NCBI RefSeq assembly: GCF_036689815.1
Contig: NZ_JBAHUR010000006.1
Location: forward strand, 62,001 to 126,000
Length of the DNA stretch: 64,000 bases
Source: Magnetovibrio sp. PR-2
GTDB taxonomy: Bacteria; Pseudomonadota; Alphaproteobacteria; Rhodospirillales; Magnetovibrionaceae
Reading direction: 5' to 3'
The notes beneath the pieces are model-generated. The model made no database searches. It was not told the origin of the DNA and worked only from the letters and a program-made list of their open reading frames with translations. Made by a program: the position numbers and the translations under genes. Positions 30,100 through 39,084 of this stretch are shown piece after piece (within the stretch, counting starts at the first letter, position 1; each line of letters begins with the position of its first letter).

Positions 30100-30597
30100 A
30101 TGACCCCTAGTAAGCAACTGCATCAAACCATAAAGGACCTTGGGATTGATTTTGTTGTCAGCGTTCCATGTAAGTTGCTTGGCGACTTAATGGAACACGT
30201 TGCCGGCGATGACAGCATCACGTACACCCCGGTTACGCGGGAGGAAGAGGGGGTAGGCATTTTGGCCGGAGCTTATTTTTCTGGAAAGAAACCTGCGATT
30301 TTGATGCAGAATTCAGGCTTAGGAAATTCCATCAACGCCATTATGTCTTTGCTTCACTACTACAAGGTCCCCGTCATGTTTTTCATGAGCCACCGTGGCA
30401 GCGAAGGCGAACCCGTTGAGGCCCAAACGATGATGGGCAATGCGGTCCACGGCTTGCTCGAAGCGTCTTCGATTCCGTTTGTTCAAGTCGCATCACCTGC
30501 AGATTTAGAACAGGTGAAAGAGACGGCACAAAAGGGCTACGCCGAAGAGCAATCGGCAGCGTTCTTGTTCCCGTTCAGCTACTGGGAAGGTAAATGA
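30100..30597 (+). CDS. comD: sulfopyruvate decarboxylase-like alpha subunit (TPP Pyr domain)
   Basis: A 165-residue TPP-enzyme pyrimidine-binding domain: IDFVVSVPCKLLG, then TREEEGVGILAGAYFSG with the cofactor-activating glutamate (Glu48-50), and LMQNSGLGNSINAI. A separate ~165-residue chain followed by a ~187-residue chain matches sulfopyruvate decarboxylase ComDE, whereas phosphonopyruvate decarboxylase is usually one ~380-residue chain. I chose the ATG that aligns with ComD N-termini. A TTG at 30076 overlapping the previous stop has its own AAGGTG and an ATG lies at 30088, so the start is uncertain by 8 codons. Confidence 0.75.
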   Translation: MTPSKQLHQTIKDLGIDFVVSVPCKLLGDLMEHVAGDDSITYTPVTREEEGVGILAGAYFSGKKPAILMQNSGLGNSINAIMSLLHYYKVPVMFFMSHRGSEGEPVEAQTMMGNAVHGLLEASSIPFVQVASPADLEQVKETAQKGYAEEQSAAFLFPFSYWEGK

Positions 30598-30625
30598 TGC
30601 TTTCATTTAAAGTGAGGAATTTGCA

Positions 30626-31189
30626 ATGATCCGCTATCAAATTCTCGAAGCGATCGTCAACGCAATGACGGATGAGATTGTCGTTTGCAACATCGGCCAT
30701 CCGTCTCAGGAATTGTACGGACTTCGTGATCGAGAAGAGAATTTTTATATGCTTGGCTCCATGGGGTTGGCATCGTCGATTGGCTTGGGGATTGCTATGT
30801 CCAAGCCGAATAAAAAGGTCGTGGTGATTGACGGAGACGGCGCGTGTTCCATGAACATGGGTGGTTTGGCGACCATTGCGCACAACGCCCCGTCTAATCT
30901 CTGTGTAGTGATCATTGACAACCACGCCAATGGATCGACGGGCTTCCAACCGACGTTTACGGCGGGTGAGTTACAGCTTGATAAAGTTGCAAAGGGCTGT
31001 GGAATTCAAAACGTCCGACGTATGGATGACGCGACGGATATCGCAACTACGATCCAGGAGGAACTGAACACCGACGGTGCTTCGGTGATTGTTGCCAAAG
31101 CTGAAATCGGCTTGATGGACAATATTCAGATCATTCCCATGAACGGAGTGCAAGTGAAGCAGCGCATGACCAAGGTTCTGTCATCATGA
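30626..31189 (+). CDS. comE: sulfopyruvate decarboxylase-like beta subunit (TPP PP domain)
   Basis: A 187-residue pyrophosphate-binding TPP domain. The motif begins GDG (residues 70-72) and ends DNHAN (98-102), followed by STGFQPT. GSMGLASSIGLGIA precedes it, as in ComE and Ppd. With the alpha subunit it should decarboxylate sulfopyruvate to sulfoacetaldehyde, or phosphonopyruvate to phosphonoacetaldehyde. A cysteate synthase-like gene upstream and no PEP mutase in the window favour the sulfonate. It has a GAGGAA Shine-Dalgarno and its stop overlaps the dehydrogenase by ATGA. Confidence 0.77.
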   Translation: MIRYQILEAIVNAMTDEIVVCNIGHPSQELYGLRDREENFYMLGSMGLASSIGLGIAMSKPNKKVVVIDGDGACSMNMGGLATIAHNAPSNLCVVIIDNHANGSTGFQPTFTAGELQLDKVAKGCGIQNVRRMDDATDIATTIQEELNTDGASVIVAKAEIGLMDNIQIIPMNGVQVKQRMTKVLSS

Positions 31190-32583
31190 AAATGCTTTTG
31201 GCCGGCGACTGGGTGTCCACCCAGGACAAAGACGATATCACCTGTCCGTTCGACGGGGAAGTCATTGGCGATGTGCCAAAGGCTGGTCCTGCGGATGTCG
31301 ATAAAGCCTTTGAATACGCGGGTACATACGATTATGCCCTGACTCCTTGGGAGCGCTACACCGTTCTCAGTAAGCTAGCTGAACGCCTGGACGAACTGCG
31401 TGATGAAATCGCGGAACTGATCTGCAAAGAGTCCGGGAAGACCATTCGCGACGCGCAAATCGAACTGAGCCGTTCGATCACGACCTTTCGGGTCTCTGCA
31501 GAAGAAGCCAAACGCATCACAGGTGAAGTTGTGCCGGTTGCCGCTGTCGAAGGGGCTCCGGACACGCTCGCGTTCACCGTCCATGAACCGATTGGCACGG
31601 TTGTCGCCATCACACCGTTCAACTATCCACTAAATCTCGTGGCGCACAAAGTCGGCCCGGCTTTGGCTGCGAATAACCCGGTGATTTTAAAGCCCTCAAA
31701 TCACACACCTCTGACAGCATTGCGACTTGGTGAGCTTCTCCTGGAATGTGGATTGCCGCCGCAGATGTTCCAGGTTTTAACCGGTGATCCGTTGGTGCTG
31801 GGACCAAAACTGATCAGCCATAAAGGCATCGCCAAAATCACCTTCACGGGAAGTATCGAAGTGGGCAAGACGATTTGTGCTCAATCGGGCATGATTGAAA
31901 AGTGTATGGAACTTGGAGGCAACGATCCTTTGATTGTGCTCCAGGATGCGGATCTTCGCAAAGTCATCCCCATCGCCATCGATGGTGCATTTGGCAACAA
32001 CGGTCAGCGCTGTACATCGATTAAGCGCATCATTGTCCAAGGTGAAATTGCGGATGAATTCGTCAAACAGTTTGTCGAATCCGCTTCCAAGCTGAAGATC
32101 GGCCACCCACTGGACCCGTCGACGGACATCGGCCCCTTGATCAATGAAAGCGCCGCTGAAAAGGTTGAGCAGGCTATCCAGGCAGGCATACGCGATGGCG
32201 CAGAGCTGAAGCTTGGCGGCAAACGCGACGGTGCCGTTATCGAACCGACGATTTTGGATTATGTATCTTCCACCAATGAACTGGTGCAGCACGAAGTCTT
32301 TGGTCCCGTCGCACCAATCATCCGCGTTGCAGATTTCGAAGGTGCCATTGCGGTCGCGAACGGCACGCAATACGGGCTTCAGGCCGGGATCTTCAGCAAC
32401 GATATGGAAAAAATTATGAGGGCTGCCAAGACCCTTGAAACTGGTGCGGTGATGGTCAATAAGGCACCGGGATTCCGGGCTGAGCACCTTCCATTCGGTG
32501 GCACAAAAGACAGCGGTCTCGGCCGTGAGGGCGTGAAGTACGCGGTGCGTTCGATGACCAAGATTAAAACCGTCGTCTTATAA
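31186..32583 (+). CDS. NAD(P)-dependent aldehyde dehydrogenase (sulfo- or phosphonoacetaldehyde type)
   Basis: A 465-residue aldehyde dehydrogenase with the catalytic Cys276 in NNGQRCTSIKRI and the general base Glu242 in MELGGND. ITPFNYPLNLVAHK and FTGSIEVGK form the cofactor site. NNGQRCT and overall length resemble phosphonoacetaldehyde dehydrogenase PhnY. Translationally coupled to the decarboxylase beta subunit, it probably oxidises sulfoacetaldehyde to sulfoacetate. Whether it acylates CoA instead cannot be decided by eye. It is the last gene of the sulfonate run and ends 2 bases before the ABC transporter. Confidence 0.8.
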   Translation: MKMLLAGDWVSTQDKDDITCPFDGEVIGDVPKAGPADVDKAFEYAGTYDYALTPWERYTVLSKLAERLDELRDEIAELICKESGKTIRDAQIELSRSITTFRVSAEEAKRITGEVVPVAAVEGAPDTLAFTVHEPIGTVVAITPFNYPLNLVAHKVGPALAANNPVILKPSNHTPLTALRLGELLLECGLPPQMFQVLTGDPLVLGPKLISHKGIAKITFTGSIEVGKTICAQSGMIEKCMELGGNDPLIVLQDADLRKVIPIAIDGAFGNNGQRCTSIKRIIVQGEIADEFVKQFVESASKLKIGHPLDPSTDIGPLINESAAEKVEQAIQAGIRDGAELKLGGKRDGAVIEPTILDYVSSTNELVQHEVFGPVAPIIRVADFEGAIAVANGTQYGLQAGIFSNDMEKIMRAAKTLETGAVMVNKAPGFRAEHLPFGGTKDSGLGREGVKYAVRSMTKIKTVVL

Positions 32584-32585
32584 AT

Positions 32586-34463
32586 ATGACTGATCAAATC
32601 AACCATTTTAAAAGCATTCGGCGCGGGTTTGCGTTGTTGACCCGACGTGAACTGTATCTTGCGGGTCTCATTTCCCTGTTTTCGTTTATGACGTCTTCGT
32701 TTGAAATGCTCGCCTTGGGTTCGGTTATGCCTGTGATCGGTATGATCGTGGATCCTGCATCGATTACGTCAAATGAGTATTTGAATAAGATCACAAACAT
32801 CTTCGATGTAAATGACGAACGCGAGGCATTGATCTTTTTTGCCTCGGTTTCGGTCATCATGCTCTGTTGTGCAGCCGTAATCAAATTCGTCAATCACTAC
32901 ATGATCAATATGTACAGCGCCAGATGTCAAAACAGACTGGCGAACGACATGATGACGGAGTGCATTTCCGCACCATACTCATGGTTTTTGAAGCACAACT
33001 CAGCTTTGATCACACGTCTGTTCCAAAACGACATCACCGACTGGGGGCGGTCTTTTGTTCATCAATCGTTGCTGTTGCTCGACAGCACTATCTTAACGGT
33101 GATCGCCATTGGAACGGTTTTGTTCGTGACACCACTGACGGGATTGATCGGCGGTTTGGTGATTGGCGGCATCGCAGTTCTATCATTGATGTCTATCCGC
33201 AGAAAGTTGAACTACATCGCGCGTTATAAAAAGGAATCTCAAAGCACAAAGATGCTGGTCACATATCAGATGATTTCGGGCATCCGCGAGGTCAAATTCT
33301 CAAACAGCAGTGCTTATTTCCTGAAGCTGTTCAATTCATCGTTTGTCAATTTTTGCATGGGACATCACAAATCATCCCTATTGCACCAAATCCCCAACTT
33401 GACCATTCAGACGGTTGGCCAGGCCGGTCTGGTAATCATCGCAACGATTTTGGGCCTCTCTGATATACCGCCAGCCGATCTTGCAGCCAACGTCACCTTG
33501 TTGGTTTTGATTGCATCGCGCATCGTACCGGCAATCAACCAAGCTAGCTCGCGCATTATTGCCTTATGGAGTTTTGTGCCTTGGTTGGACGGAATACATG
33601 ATTTCCGGGAAAGCCTGCGCGAAGCATCAAGAGAAGATTTTACACAAAGCCAGGCAGGCAAAAAGCCGATAAACAAATGGAGTGTCTTGGACTGTGAACA
33701 CGTCGGGTTCAAATACGAAGGCACATCTGAAGTTGCTCTAAATCAAATTCAACTGACCATTTCCAAAGGGAAATCTTACGGTCTTGTCGGTGTGTCGGGT
33801 TCAGGGAAAAGCACCCTTGTGGCTTTGTTGGTTGGCCTGTTAAGGCCGACGGATGGCGACATTCTAATTGATGGTAAGTCCCTTTCCGATTGTGACGTTC
33901 ACACATGGCATAAAAAAATCGGCTATGTCACGCAAGAGCCCTTTATTTCGGATGCCACCTTATTGTCCAACATTGCCTACGGGCGCCCAAAAGAAGAGAT
34001 TGATATTGCGCAAGTCGAATGGTGTATCGAAAAAGCGAACCTCACACATTTGGTGGAACAACTTCCAGATGGATTAAATACGAAACTTGGTGACAGGGGC
34101 GCAAACCTGTCGGGTGGACAGCGCCAACGCATTTCGATCGCACGTGCTTTGTATAAGAAACCTGAGATTCTTGTATTGGACGAAGCGACCAGCGCGCTGG
34201 ACAACATTTCCGAAACGAAAGTTCTCAAAGCGATTGAAAATCTGTATGGCGAGCTCACCATCATTGCGGTTGCCCACAGGCTTTCGACATTGCGCAATGT
34301 CGATCAGATCATCGTGATGGGCGACAAAGGGAGCATTGTTGGACAGGGTACGTTCACAGACCTCTTGCAAACGAATACTCACTTCCAACAATTGAACAAC
34401 GCTCCTGAACAGAGCGATGGTGGGGAGGGTAAATCCTCTCACAATGATGAAAAAGAGAATTGA
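32586..34463 (+). CDS. ABC exporter, permease fused to ATPase (PglK/MsbA-like flippase)
   Basis: A 625-residue half-transporter. The N-terminal ~330 residues carry about six membrane segments (for example near 23-45, 60-80, 137-160, 165-185). The ATPase domain has Walker A GVSGSGKST (402-410), the signature LSGGQ (508-512) and Walker B ILVLDEATSALD with Asp532 and Glu533. PglK-type relatives flip lipid-linked oligosaccharides across the inner membrane. In this locus it may translocate a finished glycan, in parallel with the Wzx-type protein near the right end. It must dimerise to work. Confidence 0.8.
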   Translation: MTDQINHFKSIRRGFALLTRRELYLAGLISLFSFMTSSFEMLALGSVMPVIGMIVDPASITSNEYLNKITNIFDVNDEREALIFFASVSVIMLCCAAVIKFVNHYMINMYSARCQNRLANDMMTECISAPYSWFLKHNSALITRLFQNDITDWGRSFVHQSLLLLDSTILTVIAIGTVLFVTPLTGLIGGLVIGGIAVLSLMSIRRKLNYIARYKKESQSTKMLVTYQMISGIREVKFSNSSAYFLKLFNSSFVNFCMGHHKSSLLHQIPNLTIQTVGQAGLVIIATILGLSDIPPADLAANVTLLVLIASRIVPAINQASSRIIALWSFVPWLDGIHDFRESLREASREDFTQSQAGKKPINKWSVLDCEHVGFKYEGTSEVALNQIQLTISKGKSYGLVGVSGSGKSTLVALLVGLLRPTDGDILIDGKSLSDCDVHTWHKKIGYVTQEPFISDATLLSNIAYGRPKEEIDIAQVEWCIEKANLTHLVEQLPDGLNTKLGDRGANLSGGQRQRISIARALYKKPEILVLDEATSALDNISETKVLKAIENLYGELTIIAVAHRLSTLRNVDQIIVMGDKGSIVGQGTFTDLLQTNTHFQQLNNAPEQSDGGEGKSSHNDEKEN

Positions 34464-34465
34464 GC

Positions 34466-35488
34466 ATGTTCTTTAAGCCAAGTTTCCAAATTGAAAACAA
34501 GACCGTTGGCACAGGTGAGCCATCGTTTTTTATTGCAGAGGCCGGTGTCGCGCACTTTGGTGACATGGATATGGCGCGCCAACTTCTTGATCTTGCAGTG
34601 TCCAGCGGTGCGGATGCTTTTAAAATCCAACTGTTCGATGTCGAGGCCCTGATTTCCAATCGCTCCAAAGATTGGCAAGACCGTCTGCGTCCGCGAAACC
34701 TGACCCTTGAACAAGCTGCGGAGCTGAAACAAAGCTGCGAAAACCAAGGCTTGATCTTTTTGGCGACGGCGCACGACGAAACGCGCATTCCGTGGTTGGA
34801 AGAACTTGACGTCCCGGCGATCAAAATCGGCTCAGGCGAGCGCAACAACTCGAGCTTTGTAAAACGTCTTGCCGAGCTGGGAAAACCGATGATTATCTCG
34901 ACGGGTATGTCGAGCACGTCCGATGTTCAAAATGCGATGGCAGCTTGTGAAGCTGCAGGTAATGACAAGCTAGCTCTCTTGCACTGCATCACCAGCTATC
35001 CGACACCGCCCAGCGACGTCAATCTTGCTGCCATGGATGATATGAAGACGTTCTTTTCTGGACCCGTTGGGTATTCCGATCATACTGAAGATGGCTTGGC
35101 CGTGTTGATGGCCGTTGCACGTGGTGCCACGATGATTGAAAAACACATCACCATCTTGCGCGATATTCCCAATGCTCAAGATTGGAAAGTCTCCGCAGAT
35201 CCGGACACTTTGCGTCCTTTGATCGAAGACATCCGGCGAGTGGAAACGATGATCGGACATGGGCGCAAAGAGATGGCGCCGTGTGAACAGCCGGCTCTTG
35301 AATGGGCGTTAAAATCTCTTGTCGCTGCAACGGACTTGCCTGTGGGTCATGTCCTAACGCACGAGGACATTGATGCCAAACGTCCCGGCGATGGCATTTC
35401 TCCCAATCGCATTGATGAGGTTGTGGGGAAAAAACTGGCCAGGCCTTTGCGCGCGGATGCCCTTATTTCGTTTGAGGATTTGCAATGA
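34466..35488 (+). CDS. neuB: NeuB-family nonulosonic acid synthase
   Basis: A 340-residue PEP-dependent synthase: FFIAEAGVAHFGDMD, IKIGSGERNNSSF, MIISTGMSS, HCITSYPTPPSD and GYSDHT, with a SAF domain over the last ~60 residues. Where classical NeuB has a GPDH-type loop, this protein has RDIPNAQDWKVSADPD, as in a subgroup of the family, so the acceptor may not be ManNAc. It is followed by NeuC- and (after two genes) NeuA-like proteins, a full set for a CMP-nonulosonic acid. The chosen ATG lies 2 bases after the ABC gene stop; an upstream TTG overlaps it. Confidence 0.85.
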   Translation: MFFKPSFQIENKTVGTGEPSFFIAEAGVAHFGDMDMARQLLDLAVSSGADAFKIQLFDVEALISNRSKDWQDRLRPRNLTLEQAAELKQSCENQGLIFLATAHDETRIPWLEELDVPAIKIGSGERNNSSFVKRLAELGKPMIISTGMSSTSDVQNAMAACEAAGNDKLALLHCITSYPTPPSDVNLAAMDDMKTFFSGPVGYSDHTEDGLAVLMAVARGATMIEKHITILRDIPNAQDWKVSADPDTLRPLIEDIRRVETMIGHGRKEMAPCEQPALEWALKSLVAATDLPVGHVLTHEDIDAKRPGDGISPNRIDEVVGKKLARPLRADALISFEDLQ

Positions 35489-36645
35489 CGGCGCGCCGCA
35501 AAATTTGCGTGCCTCTCACGACCCGGGGCAACTATGCCAAAATGAAGACCACCCTGACGGCTTTGCGTGATAGCGACGCGGTCACATTACAGGTTGTTGT
35601 TGGGGGCGCGCTGCTCGACGCTGGCTACGGCCCGTTCTTGGAAACCATCGAGAACGACGGTTTCCCCATTGATCATAAGCTGGACTACCCTGCAAAAGGC
35701 GGCAGCATGTATGAAACAGCATCCGCCGCCGGGCTGTGCACTTCTAAGGCGGCAAAGATTTTTGAAGAGCTTCAGCCCGATGTCGTGATGATCATTGCCG
35801 ACAGATACGAATCCCTATCGATTGCTCAGGCGGCCATGTGCATGAACATCTGCATTGCCCACCTTGAAGGCGGAGAGGTGTCGGGCTCGATCGACGAGCG
35901 CATCCGCCATGCCATCACCAAACTGTCCCACATCCATTTCCCCGCGACCAAACAAGCGGGAGAACGGATCGAACGATTGGGCGAGGCCGAAGAGCATATC
36001 CATGTGGTCGGTACACCAAGCCTCGACCAAATTCAGCAGATGGACTTAGGTAGCATCGACACTCTACAGGCACATTTGAACAGCCGCGCGGGAGCCATGT
36101 CCATCAACCTATCGCAAGATTACCTCGTCGTGTCGCAACACTCGGTGGTGACGGAATGCGATGAAGCGCGATCTCAGTTTGAACAAACCGCCGATGCGGT
36201 TTTTCGATTGAACCTGCCAACGGTTTGGGTGTTGCCCAACGACGATGTTGGCGGAGTGGAATCGCGGGACGTGGTGGAGGCTTTGGGCAACAAGAGCGAT
36301 GCACCGCCATTGTGTGTCGTTGGTGGTTTGGGCTTAGGTCACTATGCCCGATTGCTCTTTAACGCCAAGTGTCTTATCGGCAACACGTCAAGTGGTTTGC
36401 GTGAAGGCGCGTTTTTAGGTGTTCCTGTCGTCAATATCGGCACGCGCCAACACAGCCGGGAGCGCGGGCACAACGTTATGGATTCGGGATACGACAGCGA
36501 AGCCATCGTTGCAGCAGCCACGCAGCAAATTGCACACGGCCGCTATCGTTCAGATTCCGTTTATGGCAGCGGAGATTCGGGCGGCCGAATTGCAGCCGTT
36601 CTTGAAAAGCCCATCCCGCCTTTGGATAAAACCATTCTTTACTAA
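35485..36645 (+). CDS. neuC: UDP-N-acetylglucosamine 2-epimerase, hydrolysing (NeuC-like)
   Basis: A 386-residue GT-B-fold epimerase. Family marks are KICVPLTTRGNYAKMK at the N-terminus, IADRYESLSIAQAA, HLEGGEVSGSIDERIRHAI and GNTSSGLREG near the C-terminus. NeuC makes ManNAc from UDP-GlcNAc, and its relative LegG acts on UDP-2,4-diacetamido-trideoxy-glucose. No second 4,6-dehydratase/aminotransferase set is dedicated to this gene group, which slightly favours a NeuC role. It overlaps neuB by ATGA. Confidence 0.85.
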   Translation: MTARRKICVPLTTRGNYAKMKTTLTALRDSDAVTLQVVVGGALLDAGYGPFLETIENDGFPIDHKLDYPAKGGSMYETASAAGLCTSKAAKIFEELQPDVVMIIADRYESLSIAQAAMCMNICIAHLEGGEVSGSIDERIRHAITKLSHIHFPATKQAGERIERLGEAEEHIHVVGTPSLDQIQQMDLGSIDTLQAHLNSRAGAMSINLSQDYLVVSQHSVVTECDEARSQFEQTADAVFRLNLPTVWVLPNDDVGGVESRDVVEALGNKSDAPPLCVVGGLGLGHYARLLFNAKCLIGNTSSGLREGAFLGVPVVNIGTRQHSRERGHNVMDSGYDSEAIVAAATQQIAHGRYRSDSVYGSGDSGGRIAAVLEKPIPPLDKTILY

Positions 36646-36668
36646 TCCCATTTGGGTATAGGTCAGTT

Positions 36669-37628
36669 ATGCAAAAACCCCGCGCTCTTTATTATCGGAT
36701 CATGCAATACAGTGCAGAGAACAAAGCCCTTGTTGAGCGCCTGTATGACGTCACTGAACTGGACGATCCCCGCTATGACACGGATGAGATATTAGCCGGG
36801 ACGCAAGTGCTGTTCGCGCCCTTAGGGTTCTTGGTCGATCAAGACAAAATGGATCGCTGCCCCAAATTGAAGGCTGTTGTGTCCAACACCACTGGCATTC
36901 CTCACATCGATGCCGAAGAAGCTGGTCGTCGTTCGGTCGCCGTGTGTGCATTGCATGACGAGCAAGCTTTTCTCGACACCATTACACCGACGGCGGAACT
37001 GACGATCGGACTGATGCTGTCTGCTTGGCGGCGTATTCCAGCGTGTCATGCCGTAGCATCCGGTGGGGATTGGAACCGTCGAGACTGGGGCGCGCCGCGG
37101 ATGTTTTCGCGGATGCGCTTAGGCCTTGTGGGGCATGGCCGGTTAGGCAAGAAAACGGCAGAGATTGCTCAGGCCATGGGGATGATGACAGCGTTCTTCG
37201 ACCCCTATGTCGAAGGTTCTGTGGACACCATTGAAGAGTTGGCGGCGCAATCGGATATCTTGAGCCTGCATGCGCCTGCGAACGAAGAAACCCGCAATCT
37301 GGTCAGCCGCTCGGTCCTTGAAAAATTGCCCAAGGGCGCAATGGTGGTCAACACCGCGCGGGGCGAATTGCTCGATACCGAAGCTCTGCTGGATATGCTC
37401 GAAAGCGGTCACCTCTACGCTGCCGGTCTCGACACCATTGACGGCGAATACGATCCTGAGTTCAGCAATCACTTCGGCGACAGCCGCATCGCCCGCTATG
37501 CTCGTGAGCACGACAACCTTGTCCTGACGCCGCACATCGGCGGTTCTACAACGGATGCCTGGTTGGAAACGGAACGATTCGTTATCATCAAGGCCGCGAA
37601 AGCGTTGGGAATAGATGACGCAGAATAA
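36669..37628 (+). CDS. D-isomer-specific 2-hydroxyacid dehydrogenase
   Basis: A 319-residue NAD-dependent dehydrogenase of the SerA/PdxB family: LGLVGHGRLGKKTAEIA (NAD site, ~residues 150-166), VNTARGELLD with the substrate arginine, and LTPHIGGSTTD with the catalytic histidine. No ACT regulatory domain. Its substrate is unknown. It could make a hydroxy-acid substituent for the glycan or, because O-phosphoserine is the expected substrate of the cysteate synthase, contribute to 3-phosphohydroxypyruvate supply; both are inferences. It sits 23 bases after neuC with an AGG before the start. Confidence 0.75.
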   Translation: MQKPRALYYRIMQYSAENKALVERLYDVTELDDPRYDTDEILAGTQVLFAPLGFLVDQDKMDRCPKLKAVVSNTTGIPHIDAEEAGRRSVAVCALHDEQAFLDTITPTAELTIGLMLSAWRRIPACHAVASGGDWNRRDWGAPRMFSRMRLGLVGHGRLGKKTAEIAQAMGMMTAFFDPYVEGSVDTIEELAAQSDILSLHAPANEETRNLVSRSVLEKLPKGAMVVNTARGELLDTEALLDMLESGHLYAAGLDTIDGEYDPEFSNHFGDSRIARYAREHDNLVLTPHIGGSTTDAWLETERFVIIKAAKALGIDDAE

Positions 37629-37670
37629 CCCCCTGCGGTTCAATACGACTAAATACAGGTAAGTACGCGA

Positions 37671-39074
37671 ATGCCAATCACGAAGAAAAAGGCCATGGTC
37701 TTTATCGACCACGACCTCATCATCCGCCATTTCATCAACGGAAAGGCGTTTGAACGGTTGAACGAAGAATGGGACGTCACGTACGTCTTCAATGATGATC
37801 CAACGACCGAGAAAAAGCATATTTTCACGGACGTTCATGATCTTGGCCTCAAAGAAGTCTTCACAACCCATATCACCCGTGCGCGCATGGGCAGCTGGTA
37901 TCAACTCTATGCGATTTCGGTTCTGCACCATCAGCGAGGCACGCCCAACAAGAAGTTTCGCAAGCGTAGGATTTACGAAATCAACGGGCCACTTCGGGCG
38001 AACATTTACGACGCATTGAGCCTGCCGGGGATTTTCCCGATGGTTCAAAAATACTATCTCAACCGCCAAGCTTATCTGCCGGAACTCGAAGAACTGATTA
38101 AGCAGAAAAACCCTGACATCTTGATCTACCCTTCGGTTTTGACCGGTTACTACATGAACGAGCTTCTGGTCTTGAAGGACCGTTTGAAAATTCCGTTCCT
38201 GGCCTTGATGAATTCTTGGGACAACCCCAGTCAGAAAGCGATGACCACCGGGCATCCGGACTGTCTTGCGGTATGGGGTGAAGAAACCCGCCGTCAGGCG
38301 ATGACGTATATGGGCATGCCCAAGGACAAAGTGAAAATTCTTGGTGCAGCTCAGTTCCAGGGATACCGTAATGCTGTGCCGGAAACAGACGCCGAACTTC
38401 GTGAGATGTTCAAAGTCCCCAAAGGCAAGCCCATTATTCTTTATGCTGGTGTCAGCAAATCGGTCAACGAAACGCGCCACCTGGACCTTTTGGAAGAGAA
38501 CATTGGGTCCGGCAAAATCCCCGACTGCCACATCCTCTATCGTCCGCACCCCTGGCGCGGTGAATTGGTCAACAATGAAGTCGGGTTCTTTGAGAAGGGC
38601 TACAAGCATATTTCCATGGATCCGTTCATGGAAGACTATTATCGTCGCGCGACGAGCGAAACAACGCGCGGCATCGATATGGCCAACTACGAAGTCACTC
38701 GGCGTCTTTTGGGGCTGGTTTCCGGCACCATTTCGACGTTGTCAACCTTGCTGCTGGAAACCGTTCTTCACGGTAAGCCGACCATTGCGTTCATGCCTGA
38801 GGCAGACATGCGTTACAAATTCGGCGCGCCAAAGCACCTGTTGCCGCGTTTGGCCCATTTCAGCGGCCTGTGGAATAAGCCAGGTGTCGACATGTGTCAG
38901 TCGGATGACCACTTGGTTGAGAGCATGAACGGCCTTTTAAAAGGCGCCGAAGACCCAGAACTGCGCAAAACAATGCTTGAGTATGCGCAGGATTTCGTCG
39001 ACTTATCGGGTCCGACCTATAGTGAGCGTCTCAACATGCTCGCCCACGAGCTCACATCAAATCGCGAGGCATAG
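37671..39074 (+). CDS. GT-B-like transferase, paralogue A, function not assigned
   Basis: A 467-residue soluble protein that is a close paralogue of the protein at 41.0 kb, well over half the positions being identical by eye. Shared blocks include MVFIDHDLIIR at the N-terminus, MNSWDNPSQ and WGEET mid-protein, ILYRPHPWRGELV, and GTISTLSTLLLETVLHGKPT toward the end. The R-P-H-P turn followed by a Thr/Ser-rich loop and a late KPT is typical of GT-B glycan transferases. It precedes the NeuA-like gene by 10 bases. A nonulosonyl- or sulfosugar transferase role is a guess from location. Confidence 0.6.
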   Translation: MPITKKKAMVFIDHDLIIRHFINGKAFERLNEEWDVTYVFNDDPTTEKKHIFTDVHDLGLKEVFTTHITRARMGSWYQLYAISVLHHQRGTPNKKFRKRRIYEINGPLRANIYDALSLPGIFPMVQKYYLNRQAYLPELEELIKQKNPDILIYPSVLTGYYMNELLVLKDRLKIPFLALMNSWDNPSQKAMTTGHPDCLAVWGEETRRQAMTYMGMPKDKVKILGAAQFQGYRNAVPETDAELREMFKVPKGKPIILYAGVSKSVNETRHLDLLEENIGSGKIPDCHILYRPHPWRGELVNNEVGFFEKGYKHISMDPFMEDYYRRATSETTRGIDMANYEVTRRLLGLVSGTISTLSTLLLETVLHGKPTIAFMPEADMRYKFGAPKHLLPRLAHFSGLWNKPGVDMCQSDDHLVESMNGLLKGAEDPELRKTMLEYAQDFVDLSGPTYSERLNMLAHELTSNREA

Positions 39075-39084
39075 AGGTACAACA

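Noticed and set aside
30100-31189. Frameshifted single decarboxylase gene
   Set aside because: The two frames have their own starts and Shine-Dalgarno sequences, are separated by 28 bases and match the natural alpha/beta split.
28757-32583. Phosphonate pathway (phosphonopyruvate decarboxylase, phosphonoacetaldehyde dehydrogenase)
   Set aside because: Considered because the decarboxylase and dehydrogenase resemble both routes. No PEP mutase is present, the decarboxylase is split into two chains and a cysteate-synthase-like gene is adjacent, so I prefer the sulfonate route. It remains the main alternative.
37143-38609. 488-codon open frame on the minus strand
   Set aside because: It covers parts of the 2-hydroxyacid dehydrogenase and transferase paralogue A, both well supported on the + strand; a shadow frame.
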